This document shows, piece after piece, positions 38,570 through 48,111 of a DNA stretch of 64,000 nucleotides. The position numbers and the translations under genes are program-made. The DNA lies in contig JAQWPZ010000112.1 in NCBI GenBank assembly GCA_029245125.1, positions 52,623 to 116,622 of the forward strand. The letters are read 5' to 3'. Numbering within the stretch: position 1 is the stretch's first letter; every line of letters starts with the position of its first letter. The notes beneath the pieces were generated by a model. It made no database searches and was not told the DNA's origin. It saw only the letters and a list, made by a program, of their open reading frames with translations. Source of the stretch: Rubripirellula sp. GTDB taxonomy: Bacteria > Planctomycetota > Planctomycetia > Pirellulales > Pirellulaceae.

Positions 38570-40032
38570 GCAAGACAATTATTCCGGAATTCAAATTCGA
38601 TCCGCCACCCCTGCCCGATCTGGATTCCATTAGCGAGATGCTTTCCAAGTCAGTTGTGTTAGAAATTCGAGGTCGTGTTGCAGCGGTCGCCGGAGAATCG
38701 ATCGAACTGGAAGGGATGACTGCGCCTCTCGGCGCAGTCTGCGAGCTAAACGCCAGTGATGGATCATCCACACTTGGTCGGGTGATCGGGTTTCGAGGTG
38801 TCCGCCCTGTGCTGGCCCCACTGGAGAGATTGACCGGCGTCTCCGCAGGAGATTCGGTTCGCTTGCTGGATACATCGACCAAGCTTCGGGTTGGAGCTTC
38901 GTTGAGGGGGCGGATCATTGATTCGATGGGGCGGCCCTTGGATGGAAAACCGCTGCCGCAGGATTTGCGAATCGTTGATGCCGACCGAGCGCCACCCGAA
39001 TCATTATCGCGGCCACCCATTGATCAACCGTTGCAAACGGGGGTTCGCGCGATCGACACGATGTTGACGTGCGGTCAAGGGCAACGGCTGGGGATTTTTG
39101 CCGGGTCTGGCGTCGGCAAGAGTACCTTGCTGGGCATGCTCGCTCGTGGCTCCTCGGCCGACTGTATCGTCATTGGGATGGTTGGTGAACGGGGCCGCGA
39201 GGTTCGTGAGTTCATATCGCGTGCCCTTGGCGAAGAGGGGTTCAAGAAGAGCGTTGTCGTCGTCGCCACAAGTGATTGTCCCGCCGCACAACGCGTGTCA
39301 GCCGCTTGGACCGCAACCTCCATTGCTGAAGCGTTTCGCGACGAGGGAAAGAACGTTCTGCTGTTGCTCGACTCCGTGACACGGTTTGCCCTCGCGCAGC
39401 GCGAACTCGGCTTGGCCGCTGGCGAACCACCAACTACACGCGGTTATCCCCCCAGTGTTTTTAATCTGTTGCCACGCTTGGTCGAACGTACCGGTCGGAC
39501 CGAGCGGGGATCGATTACCGCCTTTTACACTGTTTTGGTGGAAGGGGATGATCCCAATGAGCCCATTGCCGATGCGCTCCGTGGGCTCCTCGATGGCCAC
39601 ATCATGCTGAGTCGAAACCTCGCGGGGCAATCGCAGTGGCCGCCAATTGATGTCTTGGAAAGTCTCAGCCGTTTACAGCCACACCTGATTCGTCCAGAGG
39701 TGATGCAGGCCGTTTCCCAGGTGCGAAGGCAATTGGGTGAGTATCGACGGCACGAAGATCTGATTTCGATCGGCGCTTATCGACCAGGCACTGACCCGGG
39801 AGTTGATGCAGCGATCGCGATGCACGAACCACTCCGCAAGTTCTTGGGGCAAGATGCGATGGAAATTGCGCCTCTGGAAACTTCCCAGGCAAAGCTTGTG
39901 GCACTCGTTCGCGCCGTTGCCACAGCCAGCGCCGCTAATTCAGCTGCTAACGCAGCCAATGCCACGGCTAACCATCCGGTTGCCGCCAATCAAACTGCTC
40001 GGCCGGCCGCTACTGGTCCTGGAATCTCATGA
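38566..40032 (+). CDS. fliI: Flagellum-specific ATP synthase FliI
   Basis: 'GIFAGSGVGKSTLLGMLARG', 'VLLLLDSVTRFALAQRE', 'PPTTRGYPPSVFNLLPRLVER'. ATGA overlap with fliH. Confidence 0.95.
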   Translation: MSKTIIPEFKFDPPPLPDLDSISEMLSKSVVLEIRGRVAAVAGESIELEGMTAPLGAVCELNASDGSSTLGRVIGFRGVRPVLAPLERLTGVSAGDSVRLLDTSTKLRVGASLRGRIIDSMGRPLDGKPLPQDLRIVDADRAPPESLSRPPIDQPLQTGVRAIDTMLTCGQGQRLGIFAGSGVGKSTLLGMLARGSSADCIVIGMVGERGREVREFISRALGEEGFKKSVVVVATSDCPAAQRVSAAWTATSIAEAFRDEGKNVLLLLDSVTRFALAQRELGLAAGEPPTTRGYPPSVFNLLPRLVERTGRTERGSITAFYTVLVEGDDPNEPIADALRGLLDGHIMLSRNLAGQSQWPPIDVLESLSRLQPHLIRPEVMQAVSQVRRQLGEYRRHEDLISIGAYRPGTDPGVDAAIAMHEPLRKFLGQDAMEIAPLETSQAKLVALVRAVATASAANSAANAANATANHPVAANQTARPAATGPGIS

Positions 40033-40472
40033 AATTTATTTTTCGCTTCGCACCGATTTTGCAGCTTCGTCAGCAGGCTCGCGATGATGCGGGACAGGCG
40101 ATGGGACAGGCGATTGCTGCGATTAAACGGATTGACGATCAAAGCAGCGAAATTGAGTCAGAACGCCAAGCCCTACGACAGACCGACCAAACAAGGATTG
40201 GGAATGTCTCTGTTGATTCGCTCTTAGCTGGCGGGCGATACGACTTGCAGTTGCTGACCGAATTGGAATCGCTTGCCCAAACCAAGAACCAACTGCTGCA
40301 GGAACTTGACCGCCGGCGACAAGCCCTGGCTGATGCGGAGGCGGAAGTTAAACGTTTTGAGCGATTGGAAGAAAAAGACCGTCAGCAATTCTTAGCAGAG
40401 CAAACAAAACGCGAGCAGGCTGAAATCGATGATGCAACGTCACGGAAATACGCCCTGATGCGAAGACGCTAG
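40029..40472 (+). CDS. fliJ: FliJ-like flagellar protein
   Basis: 147-aa coiled coil starting 'MKFIFRFAPILQLRQQARDDA'; overlaps the fliI stop by ATGA. Confidence 0.85.
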   Translation: MKFIFRFAPILQLRQQARDDAGQAMGQAIAAIKRIDDQSSEIESERQALRQTDQTRIGNVSVDSLLAGGRYDLQLLTELESLAQTKNQLLQELDRRRQALADAEAEVKRFERLEEKDRQQFLAEQTKREQAEIDDATSRKYALMRRR

Positions 40473-40497
40473 CCTTATCTGGAAGCGATAGACAAAC

Positions 40498-41154
40498 ATG
40501 ATGAACAAGCTGATCAATGCGACTGCAGGTTTCTGTATGGCGACCGTGCTGACACAAGTCATTTTGCTCACCTACTTCTTGTTTCAGGGAAGCTTGAATG
40601 GTGAAACTTCTACGAAGATCATTGCCTTGCTAAATGGTATCGATATCTCGGGAGATCGGATCGAGCAAGCACTGCTGGCGAGCGAGGACTATGAACAACC
40701 CGATTTTGATGAAGTTCTGGAAGCCCGCAAACTGAAAAGTTACGACATGGACATGCGTCTGCGGAGTCAGAAATTGTTCAGCGAAGATCTGACCTTAATG
40801 CTAGCAGAGCTGACAGAGGAACGGACTCGCTTTGACGAGCGGTTCGCCCTGTTTCAGACTGAATTGGAGGAAATTAAGAAAGGTGCGCAAAAAGAAGGAA
40901 TTGAAGATGTGCAGCGGACCATTCAATCGCTTGAGGCAATCCAGGCGAAACAGCAGCTCTTGATAATGTATGAGGATAAAAGAATCGATGAGGTTGTCAC
41001 AATCCTTCAAGCTATGCCCACAGATAAACGAAAAGACATACTGGCAGAGTTTGCGACCGAGGAAGAGGCCGCCAAGCTCGCCGAGATCCTTCGCCGGATT
41101 GGCGAAGGGATGCCGACAACAACATTAATCGACGAGGCTAGCCAAAACCGCTGA
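40498..41154 (+). CDS. MotE-like / MgtE-intracellular-domain-like flagellar protein
   Basis: TM helix then coiled coil then 'RIDEVVTILQAMPTDKRKDILAEFATEEEAAKLAEILRRIGEG'. Confidence 0.7.
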   Translation: MMNKLINATAGFCMATVLTQVILLTYFLFQGSLNGETSTKIIALLNGIDISGDRIEQALLASEDYEQPDFDEVLEARKLKSYDMDMRLRSQKLFSEDLTLMLAELTEERTRFDERFALFQTELEEIKKGAQKEGIEDVQRTIQSLEAIQAKQQLLIMYEDKRIDEVVTILQAMPTDKRKDILAEFATEEEAAKLAEILRRIGEGMPTTTLIDEASQNR

Positions 41155-41175
41155 CCCGGTCGCTGTGGTATTCGC

Positions 41176-42840
41176 GTGATCAACGCCTGCCCAACGCCGC
41201 CAGCGATTTGGCGTTCCGGGGGGAGGCCGCAGGTGAGCGAATTAGAAGTAGGGCGTCGTGCGCAGAACGTCCAGCCGATATCTACATCGGCCATCACGAA
41301 AATACGCGCTATCGGTTCAGCCGGGCAACTGGCAACGCAGGCGGACGGGCTGGATGATGTCTTTGCGCAGGTTTTTGCGCACATGACGCAAGCAAATGCC
41401 GTTGAATCTGCCGCTGCGACGGATGATGGCAGCGATGAAAGTCTGCTGGACGCCGAAAATCTTGTGCAATCGAGTGAGGAACCGCAAGACAAGGCTGAAG
41501 ACCCCTCGGCTGCAGATCAATACGCCGAATTGGTTCCGGTCCTCACCGATGAATCCTTGGGCAATCCTTCCGATAATCAAGAAGATGCGGCCCAGGCGAA
41601 TGAGATTCTGGAAAAGGTCGATCTAGAACAAGCGGATGGGAATGAGGAAATTCCTGAGGATCTTGTTCCCCAAGAACAGGCCCAGCAGGTAACCGTGGAA
41701 GTCGATCGCGAAACTTTGGTGAAGCCGCTCGTGGCCGACACAGAACAAGGTGAAGCAGAAGTTGTCGACGCGGTTGCCGTGGCGACTGTCAGTGAGGCGA
41801 GTCTCGACAAGGAAGGTGCTGATCGCCGCCGCTATAGCAAAGGAATAAAAGAAATTCCGCAGGGGCCGATCGTGGCCGAAGATTCCAAACGAGCTGATCC
41901 CGCAGAGGAATCGCAACCCGAGGTGACGAAGCTCGGATTGGATTCAGACCAAAGCGAATTTGGACAACAGTCCAGCAGTGATGATGGAGCCGATCGTCCA
42001 CGCAGATTGCGGGGACGTCGAGGCGGTGCGCATGCCGTTAACGGGAACGAGGCTGCGAAGCAAATCAAGCCCGCGGAAGAAGCTTTGTTGAGGGCTTTAA
42101 GTTCTCAGAATGCAGCTGCCGGACAGTCCAATGCTGCTGTTGAATCAATCGATCCCAATTCAATGGACGCTGGTGCCAATTCGACACGGCAAGGCACACC
42201 CTCGCTGGGCTCGGTAGCGCAAGCTGCGATGAGTTCAGCGCGTGTGTCAGCCAGTCTGACGAATAGTTCGACCGGTGGTGCCAATCAGTTTGGGACGGTT
42301 GCGGCAGTCGACGGCAAAGAAGCCCCCGCCGCCGCCAAGGATCAAACTAACGGGAAGTCGACGAAGGCAAATACCGCCGAAACAGTTTCACGCGTGAAAC
42401 TAATTCAGCGAGTCAGCAAAGCGTTTCAGCATTTGGGACCCGATGGTGGTACCGTGCGATTGCGGCTCGCCCCGGCTGAATTGGGTTCAGTTCGTGTGGA
42501 GATGCGAATTCAACAACGAAAGATTCAGGCCCGGGTCGTCGCCGAAACCGAGGCAGCAAGTACAGCATTACGCGAGCATCTACCCGAATTAAGACAACGC
42601 CTCGAATCACAAGGGTTGCAAATCGAACGGTTGGAGGTGGAGATCGATTCAGGCGATCGTGAGGCGAGCGATTTTCAAAATCACCAAGACAACGAGCGGC
42701 AGCAATCGCGTTGGCAATCACCTACAACACCGCGCAAACCAGCACCACGCACCGAGCCCAGCATGGCCAAGGGGCCTGCTGAAGTTTCACACTCGTCAGT
42801 GTCGCCGATGAGCACCGATGGTGTCGATCTGCACCTGTAG
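41176..42840 (+). CDS. fliK: Flagellar hook-length control protein FliK-like
   Basis: C-terminal 'VRLRLAPAELGSVRVEMRIQQRKIQARVVAETEAASTALREHLPELRQRLESQGLQIERLEVEI' (Flg_hook type). Confidence 0.85.
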   Translation: MINACPTPPAIWRSGGRPQVSELEVGRRAQNVQPISTSAITKIRAIGSAGQLATQADGLDDVFAQVFAHMTQANAVESAAATDDGSDESLLDAENLVQSSEEPQDKAEDPSAADQYAELVPVLTDESLGNPSDNQEDAAQANEILEKVDLEQADGNEEIPEDLVPQEQAQQVTVEVDRETLVKPLVADTEQGEAEVVDAVAVATVSEASLDKEGADRRRYSKGIKEIPQGPIVAEDSKRADPAEESQPEVTKLGLDSDQSEFGQQSSSDDGADRPRRLRGRRGGAHAVNGNEAAKQIKPAEEALLRALSSQNAAAGQSNAAVESIDPNSMDAGANSTRQGTPSLGSVAQAAMSSARVSASLTNSSTGGANQFGTVAAVDGKEAPAAAKDQTNGKSTKANTAETVSRVKLIQRVSKAFQHLGPDGGTVRLRLAPAELGSVRVEMRIQQRKIQARVVAETEAASTALREHLPELRQRLESQGLQIERLEVEIDSGDREASDFQNHQDNERQQSRWQSPTTPRKPAPRTEPSMAKGPAEVSHSSVSPMSTDGVDLHL

Positions 42841-42969
42841 TTCAACCGCATCGCCGGTTTTCCGAATCGCATGCTCGGGCATTACTGAGAGAGAGAACAC
42901 TCAGTGCTTTGTGCTCTGTTGAATCAAGCCGGTTCAGAGGCGGTCGACGGCCAGTTGTCGGTTTGGTCC

Positions 42970-43005
42970 GATCGGGATTCGGCTGCGGATCGGGATTGGG
43001 CTCGC
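42970..43005. repeat. 18-bp near-tandem repeat x2
   Basis: GATCGGGATTCGGCTGCG / GATCGGGATTGGGCTCGC. Confidence 0.75.
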
Positions 43006-43073
43006 GTTGGCGGTTCATAGCAGCCTAAAACCGAATCGGTCATAACTCCCATTCGCTCGAAAAGAGACGATTG

Positions 43074-43523
43074 ATGTCACAAATTGGACAGTCTGCCAGC
43101 ACTCAGTTTTCTGCGACTGAGCAGGCCGGAAAGCTCAGTTCTGGAACGAATGATGCATACAACGATCTTCAGATCGATGACTTTTTGAAGTTATTGGTCA
43201 GTGAACTGCAAAACCAAGATCCGTTGAATCCAATGGACAACGCGCAGATGGTCCAGCAAATCGGCCACATTCGAGAAATTGGTGCGACCGATCAGTTGAC
43301 GGAAACCTTGTCAAACCTCTCTGCTAGCCAGGAATTAGTGACCGCCAGCAGCTTGATTGGGCAAACAATTAACGGTTTGGGGGATGACTTGAGCAACGTC
43401 GATGGCGTGGTCGATCGTGTCACTGTGGAAACTACTGATGAGAACCAACAGCGATCTGTCAAAGTTCATGTGGGTGAAAAGACGATGGATATAAAGAACA
43501 TTAGAACAATTCAAACTGGGTAA
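43074..43523 (+). CDS. flgD: Flagellar hook assembly protein FlgD
   Basis: 'DFLKLLVSELQNQDPLNPMDNAQMVQQIGHIREIGATDQL'. Confidence 0.92.
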   Translation: MSQIGQSASTQFSATEQAGKLSSGTNDAYNDLQIDDFLKLLVSELQNQDPLNPMDNAQMVQQIGHIREIGATDQLTETLSNLSASQELVTASSLIGQTINGLGDDLSNVDGVVDRVTVETTDENQQRSVKVHVGEKTMDIKNIRTIQTG

Positions 43524-43661
43524 AATTTGCCGATTACCTGAAGCTTGCGGCCGAGGCGGTGCCTCGCATGCTAGCAACGGGGCAGCCGCCTCGCTTGTTT
43601 TCAAGTCGCAGCGTGGTTTCGATCGGCAAATTTACCAGCGGAATCGCTTGGGAGATTGACG

Positions 43662-46100
43662 TCGATGGGACTCACATCCGCCTTGACCACTGCGCTGACC
43701 GGTCTCAGCGCCGCCGAGACACAAATCGATGTGATCGGTAACAACCTGGCCAACTCACAGACGGTCGGTTTTAAGTCCTCGGACGTTATCTTTGGAACTC
43801 AGTTCCTGCAGACACTGACTCTTGGTGCTGGCCCATCGTCGAACAACGGTGGTACCAACCCGCGACAAATCGGACTGGGTGTTCAGGTTGCTGAAATCGC
43901 TGCCGATCACAATCAAGGAACGATTGAGATCAGCAGCAGCAGTTCAGACCTTGCCATTCAAGGCGACGGATTCTTTATTGTTGAGGGAGCTGAAGGCGAA
44001 CAGCTTTACACTCGCAACGGAATCTTCAAACTCAACAGTGATGCGGAGCTCGTCAATGCGACGGGACAGCGGTTGTTGGGTTACGGTGTCGACGAACAGT
44101 TTCGGTTGCAGAAAACACAATTGGAACCGTTAGCGGTACCACTCGGAACAGAAAGTGTCGCCAAGGCAACCGAAAATGTGACGTTCGAGGGAACGCTTAC
44201 ACCGATTGGCGAACTGGCGACTGTTTCGCAAGTTATCGAATCAGTGAAGCTTGGTGATGCCAATGTGCCGCGACCGGAAGGTTCGGGTGTTTCGGTTGGA
44301 GCAGCACCTCTGACTGATGCATCAAGCATCAATGTCGATAACACGGGCACCGGCACTTTGGCGGCAGGCACTTATCAGTATCGCCTCGCCTTGGTCGATT
44401 CGTCTGGTAACGAATCGACAGCCAGCTCACCGATCTCATCTATCGTGAATGCGGCTGGGCAAATTGAGCTCAGTAACTTGCCGATCGAAGGCTCGGGTGA
44501 TTATCCGACTGTCAATATTTATAGAACGAGCCCCAACGGATCCGACTTCTTTTTGCTTGATTCTGCAGCGGCTGGTGGGGCATACGTCGATGATGGATCG
44601 ATCCCACTGAGTGGAAATCAGCTCGATGACACCACGCTGACGGGTAACTACACCTACATGATCACGTATCACCGTGCCGGTGAGAACGAAACACGTCCGA
44701 GTGCGTTGATCGGTCCCCAGAGTACGGTCAACGGACGAATCACATTGTCGGGATTCCCGACGCCGCCAACCCCTGGTCCTGGCGACTCTTTTCCCCCTTA
44801 TGATGAGGTCCGGATTTACCGCAACTTGGCGGGTGACCAAAACAATTTCTACTTGGTCGATACCGTGCCACCCGGTTCGGTCTACACCGATGCCAAAAGT
44901 GATGCGGAGATCGCCGATCTAACGGTACCCGGTAATAAGTTGGTTGACCTCGACGGTCCGAGCATCAACAGTAGCACGTTGCTGACCGATGTCTTGCAAC
45001 GTGACGGCTTGACTTACGAAAATGCCTTCGAGCTTGGCACACTCAGCTATAGCGGTCGCAAGGGTGGTCGAGCGTTGGGCGCGAAAGAGTTTGAAATCAC
45101 AGCTGATTCAACGATGCAAGATTTCGTTGATTTCATCGAAGATTCTTCCGGTATCCAAAGTGTTGTACTTGATTCGCAAAATGCGATCCTGCCTTCGGAG
45201 AACCTGATCCCTGGGGAGTCAGGCGATCTTGTTCCGGGTGGCTACATCCAAGATGGATCGATCCGATTTGTTAGTAACACGGGTGAACTCAATGCTTTGG
45301 AAATTGACCTGACTGCTTTTCGGATCGAGGATGAAGTTGGAAACATTACCACTCCTAACTTGGCATTCGGCGTGAAGCAGGAAGCCGTGGGGCAGAGTGC
45401 AGCGAGTGACTTTGTCGTTTACGACTCACTCGGGGTCCCATTGAATGTGCGTGTCACCGCAACTTTGGAGCAACGCACCGATCAAGAAACCATTTATCGC
45501 TGGTATGCCGATAGTCCAGACAACCAGGCAGTGACCGGCTCGGATATCGCTGTGGGGACTGGCTTGCTGTCCTTTGACGGGAACGGCAACTTTGTCTCAG
45601 CCACAAATAACCGAGTCTCGATAAATCGGGATGGTGTGCCGAGTGTGTCACCTTTGCAGTTTGATATGGACTTCGGTCTGGTTTCTGGCTTGGCGGCCCA
45701 AGACGCGAGTTTGGCGGCAACTCGTCAAGACGGCAGTGAGCCAGGGGTGTTGAACAGTTTTGTGATTGGCGAAGACGGCAATATTCGCGGGGTGTTCAGC
45801 AACGGTGTGACACGCGATCTCGGCCAAATTCAATTGGCTCGTTTTGCCAACCCGGTTGGATTGGAATCTCGCGGTCTGAACTTGTACGCGAAAGGCATCA
45901 ATACAGGTTTGCCAGTTCAAGGTGGTCCCGGTGAAAATGGGATTGGGAGTGTGATCGGTGGTGCGTTGGAACTGAGCAACACCGATATCGGCTTGGACTT
46001 AGTGGAACTGGTTCTTGCTAGTACCCAGTATCGAGCCAATAGTCGAGTGATCACGACCAGCCAGCAATTGCTTGACGAGTTGCTGAATTTGAGACGATAG
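43662..46100 (+). CDS. flgE: Flagellar hook protein FlgE with inserted repeated module
   Basis: 'LTTALTGLSAAETQIDVIGNNLANSQTVGFKSSDVIFGTQF' and C-terminal 'ELSNTDIGLDLVELVLASTQYRANSRVITTSQQLLDELLNL'; insertion around 44345-44955. Confidence 0.92.
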   Translation, partial: SMGLTSALTTALTGLSAAETQIDVIGNNLANSQTVGFKSSDVIFGTQFLQTLTLGAGPSSNNGGTNPRQIGLGVQVAEIAADHNQGTIEISSSSSDLAIQGDGFFIVEGAEGEQLYTRNGIFKLNSDAELVNATGQRLLGYGVDEQFRLQKTQLEPLAVPLGTESVAKATENVTFEGTLTPIGELATVSQVIESVKLGDANVPRPEGSGVSVGAAPLTDASSINVDNTGTGTLAAGTYQYRLALVDSSGNESTASSPISSIVNAAGQIELSNLPIEGSGDYPTVNIYRTSPNGSDFFLLDSAAAGGAYVDDGSIPLSGNQLDDTTLTGNYTYMITYHRAGENETRPSALIGPQSTVNGRITLSGFPTPPTPGPGDSFPPYDEVRIYRNLAGDQNNFYLVDTVPPGSVYTDAKSDAEIADLTVPGNKLVDLDGPSINSSTLLTDVLQRDGLTYENAFELGTLSYSGRKGGRALGAKEFEITADSTMQDFVDFIEDSSGIQSVVLDSQNAILPSENLIPGESGDLVPGGYIQDGSIRFVSNTGELNALEIDLTAFRIEDEVGNITTPNLAFGVKQEAVGQSAASDFVVYDSLGVPLNVRVTATLEQRTDQETIYRWYADSPDNQAVTGSDIAVGTGLLSFDGNGNFVSATNNRVSINRDGVPSVSPLQFDMDFGLVSGLAAQDASLAATRQDGSEPGVLNSFVIGEDGNIRGVFSNGVTRDLGQIQLARFANPVGLESRGLNLYAKGINTGLPVQGGPGENGIGSVIGGALELSNTDIGLDLVELVLASTQYRANSRVITTSQQLLDELLNLRR

Positions 46101-46331
46101 CGTTCGCGTTGGGGTTGATCTCATCGGCGGCGTATGCCGGTCCGGCGGTTGTTAATCCCCGTTCCCAAAATCGGATAAGATCGGTCATCGAGTGAACGGA
46201 GCCACATTCAATGGGGCTCAAGGGCACACGCACGGCAATCTCGACGGCTCTCTCTTCATTTGCTGGACGTCGATGGCTACGATGTCGGCGTACCAGCTTG
46301 TTTTTTCCTTCCTCCCCTGCCCTGCACTGCA

Positions 46332-47840
46332 ATGCCTAAAGCACCAAAAACGGCAATCCAGCCCACACGCGTTGAAGATTATCCCGAGTGGTACCAGCAG
46401 GTGATTCGTGCTGCCGATTTGGCCGAGAACTCACCGGTTCGCGGTTGCATGGTGATCAAGCCCTGGGGATATCGCCTGTGGGAGAACATGCAGCGGGCTC
46501 TGGACGACATGTTCAAAGCAACGGGCCATCAAAACGCCTACTTTCCATTGTTCATCCCAATGAGTTTTTTGGAAAAAGAAGCTCAGCACGTCGAGGGGTT
46601 TGCGAAGGAGTGCGCGGTGGTGACTCACCACCGATTGGAACCTGATCCGGAGGGCGGTTTGCGACCCGCTGGCCCACTGGAGGAACCACTGATTGTGCGG
46701 CCTACCAGTGAAACGATTATCGGTGCGACTTATGCCAAGTGGGTTCAAAGTCATCGTGATCTGCCGATCTTGATCAACCAGTGGGCCAATGTGGTTCGAT
46801 GGGAGATGAGAACACGGATGTTCTTACGAACGGCCGAATTCTTATGGCAGGAAGGGCATACCGTCCACGCGACAGAACAAGAGGCGATTGAAGAAACAGA
46901 AAGAATGATCGATGTTTACGCTGACTTTGCTGAGAATTGGATGGCCATGCCGGTCATCATCGGCAGCAAGACAGCGGCGGAACGGTTTCCCGGAGCGGTG
47001 GAAACCTTGTCTATCGAAGCAATGATGCAAGACCGTAAGGCCTTGCAGGCCGGCACGAGTCACTTTCTGGGACAGAACTTTTCACGCGCTCAGGAAATTG
47101 TTTTCCAAGATGAAGCGGGAGAACGACAATATGCCTGGACGACCAGTTGGGGTGTGTCGACGCGATTAGTCGGCGCTCTGATCATGACGCACAGCGATGA
47201 CGATGGTCTGGTTTTGCCACCCAAGTTAGCCCCAGCGCAAGTTGTGATCTTGCCAATTTATCGAGACGCCGAGCAACGCGATGATGTGCTGAAATACGTT
47301 CATTCGCTACGCGATGAGCTGGCCAGTCAAACCTACGGTGGAGCGGCTGTGCGTGTGGAAATTGATGATCGCGATATCCGAGGTGGCGAAAAGAAATGGC
47401 ACCATGTCAAACGTGGTGTTCCGATTCGCTTGGAAGTGGGGCCCAAAGATATTGAAAAGAATGGCGTCTTCTTTTCCCGTCGCGATCAAGGGAAGAGCAG
47501 TCCAATGGAACGTGGCGAATTAGTCGCGTCCATCAGTTCAATTCTGAGTGAGATGCAGCAAGGCTTGTTTGATCGGGCCCTTGCGCTGCGTGAAGACAAT
47601 ACGCGAACCATCAGTAACGAGGCCGACTTTCGGGACTTTTTTGCTTGTGAAAAGGAAAACGAAATCCATGGGGGTTTCGCTTCTTGTCACTTCTCCGATG
47701 AAGATCAGCTTGAACCGTTGCTCAAAGAATTGAAAGTCACCGTGCGATGTGTGCCGCGTGACAACAACGATGAACCGGGGCAATGTTTCTTGACCGGGCA
47801 ACCAGCTGAAAAGAAAGCCATCTTTGCCAAAGCTTATTAA
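46332..47840 (+). CDS. proS: Prolyl-tRNA synthetase, archaeal/eukaryal-like type
   Basis: 'RPTSETIIGATYAKWVQSHRDLPILINQWANVVRWEMRTRMFLRTAEFLWQEGHT'; 526-aa ORF without the large bacterial insertion domain. Confidence 0.92.
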   Translation: MPKAPKTAIQPTRVEDYPEWYQQVIRAADLAENSPVRGCMVIKPWGYRLWENMQRALDDMFKATGHQNAYFPLFIPMSFLEKEAQHVEGFAKECAVVTHHRLEPDPEGGLRPAGPLEEPLIVRPTSETIIGATYAKWVQSHRDLPILINQWANVVRWEMRTRMFLRTAEFLWQEGHTVHATEQEAIEETERMIDVYADFAENWMAMPVIIGSKTAAERFPGAVETLSIEAMMQDRKALQAGTSHFLGQNFSRAQEIVFQDEAGERQYAWTTSWGVSTRLVGALIMTHSDDDGLVLPPKLAPAQVVILPIYRDAEQRDDVLKYVHSLRDELASQTYGGAAVRVEIDDRDIRGGEKKWHHVKRGVPIRLEVGPKDIEKNGVFFSRRDQGKSSPMERGELVASISSILSEMQQGLFDRALALREDNTRTISNEADFRDFFACEKENEIHGGFASCHFSDEDQLEPLLKELKVTVRCVPRDNNDEPGQCFLTGQPAEKKAIFAKAY

Positions 47841-47958
47841 GAGCGGGCAAGCCGGTGTGGGGCTTGCGTTGGACTGCATTGAGCAGTCGAGCAGTGAAGT
47901 CGCTGGTACACGTGATCACGAATGTTGATCTTTCCGGAACCTTGCCGGGGACGAACCC

Positions 47959-47996
47959 CTGTGATCGGGTCGAAACACTGTGATCGGGTCGAAACA
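47959..47996. repeat. 19-bp perfect tandem repeat x2
   Basis: CTGTGATCGGGTCGAAACA x2. Confidence 0.95.
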
Positions 47997-48045
47997 CGCC
48001 GTTGATCGTTTTGCGAATACGATGTTCCCGCTCCGCTAAGGAGAT

Positions 48046-48083
48046 GTTCCCGCCCGGCGAAAGCAGGGTGGGAACTCTTTTTT
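48046..48083 (+). terminator. Strong Rho-independent terminator downstream of proS
   Basis: GTTCCCGCCC/GGGTGGGAAC 10-bp stem (one G-T), inner GC/GC pairs capped by GAAA, followed by TCTTTTTT. Confidence 0.85.
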
Positions 48084-48111
48084 CATCAGTCCATAAATCG
48101 CACTCTGGAAG

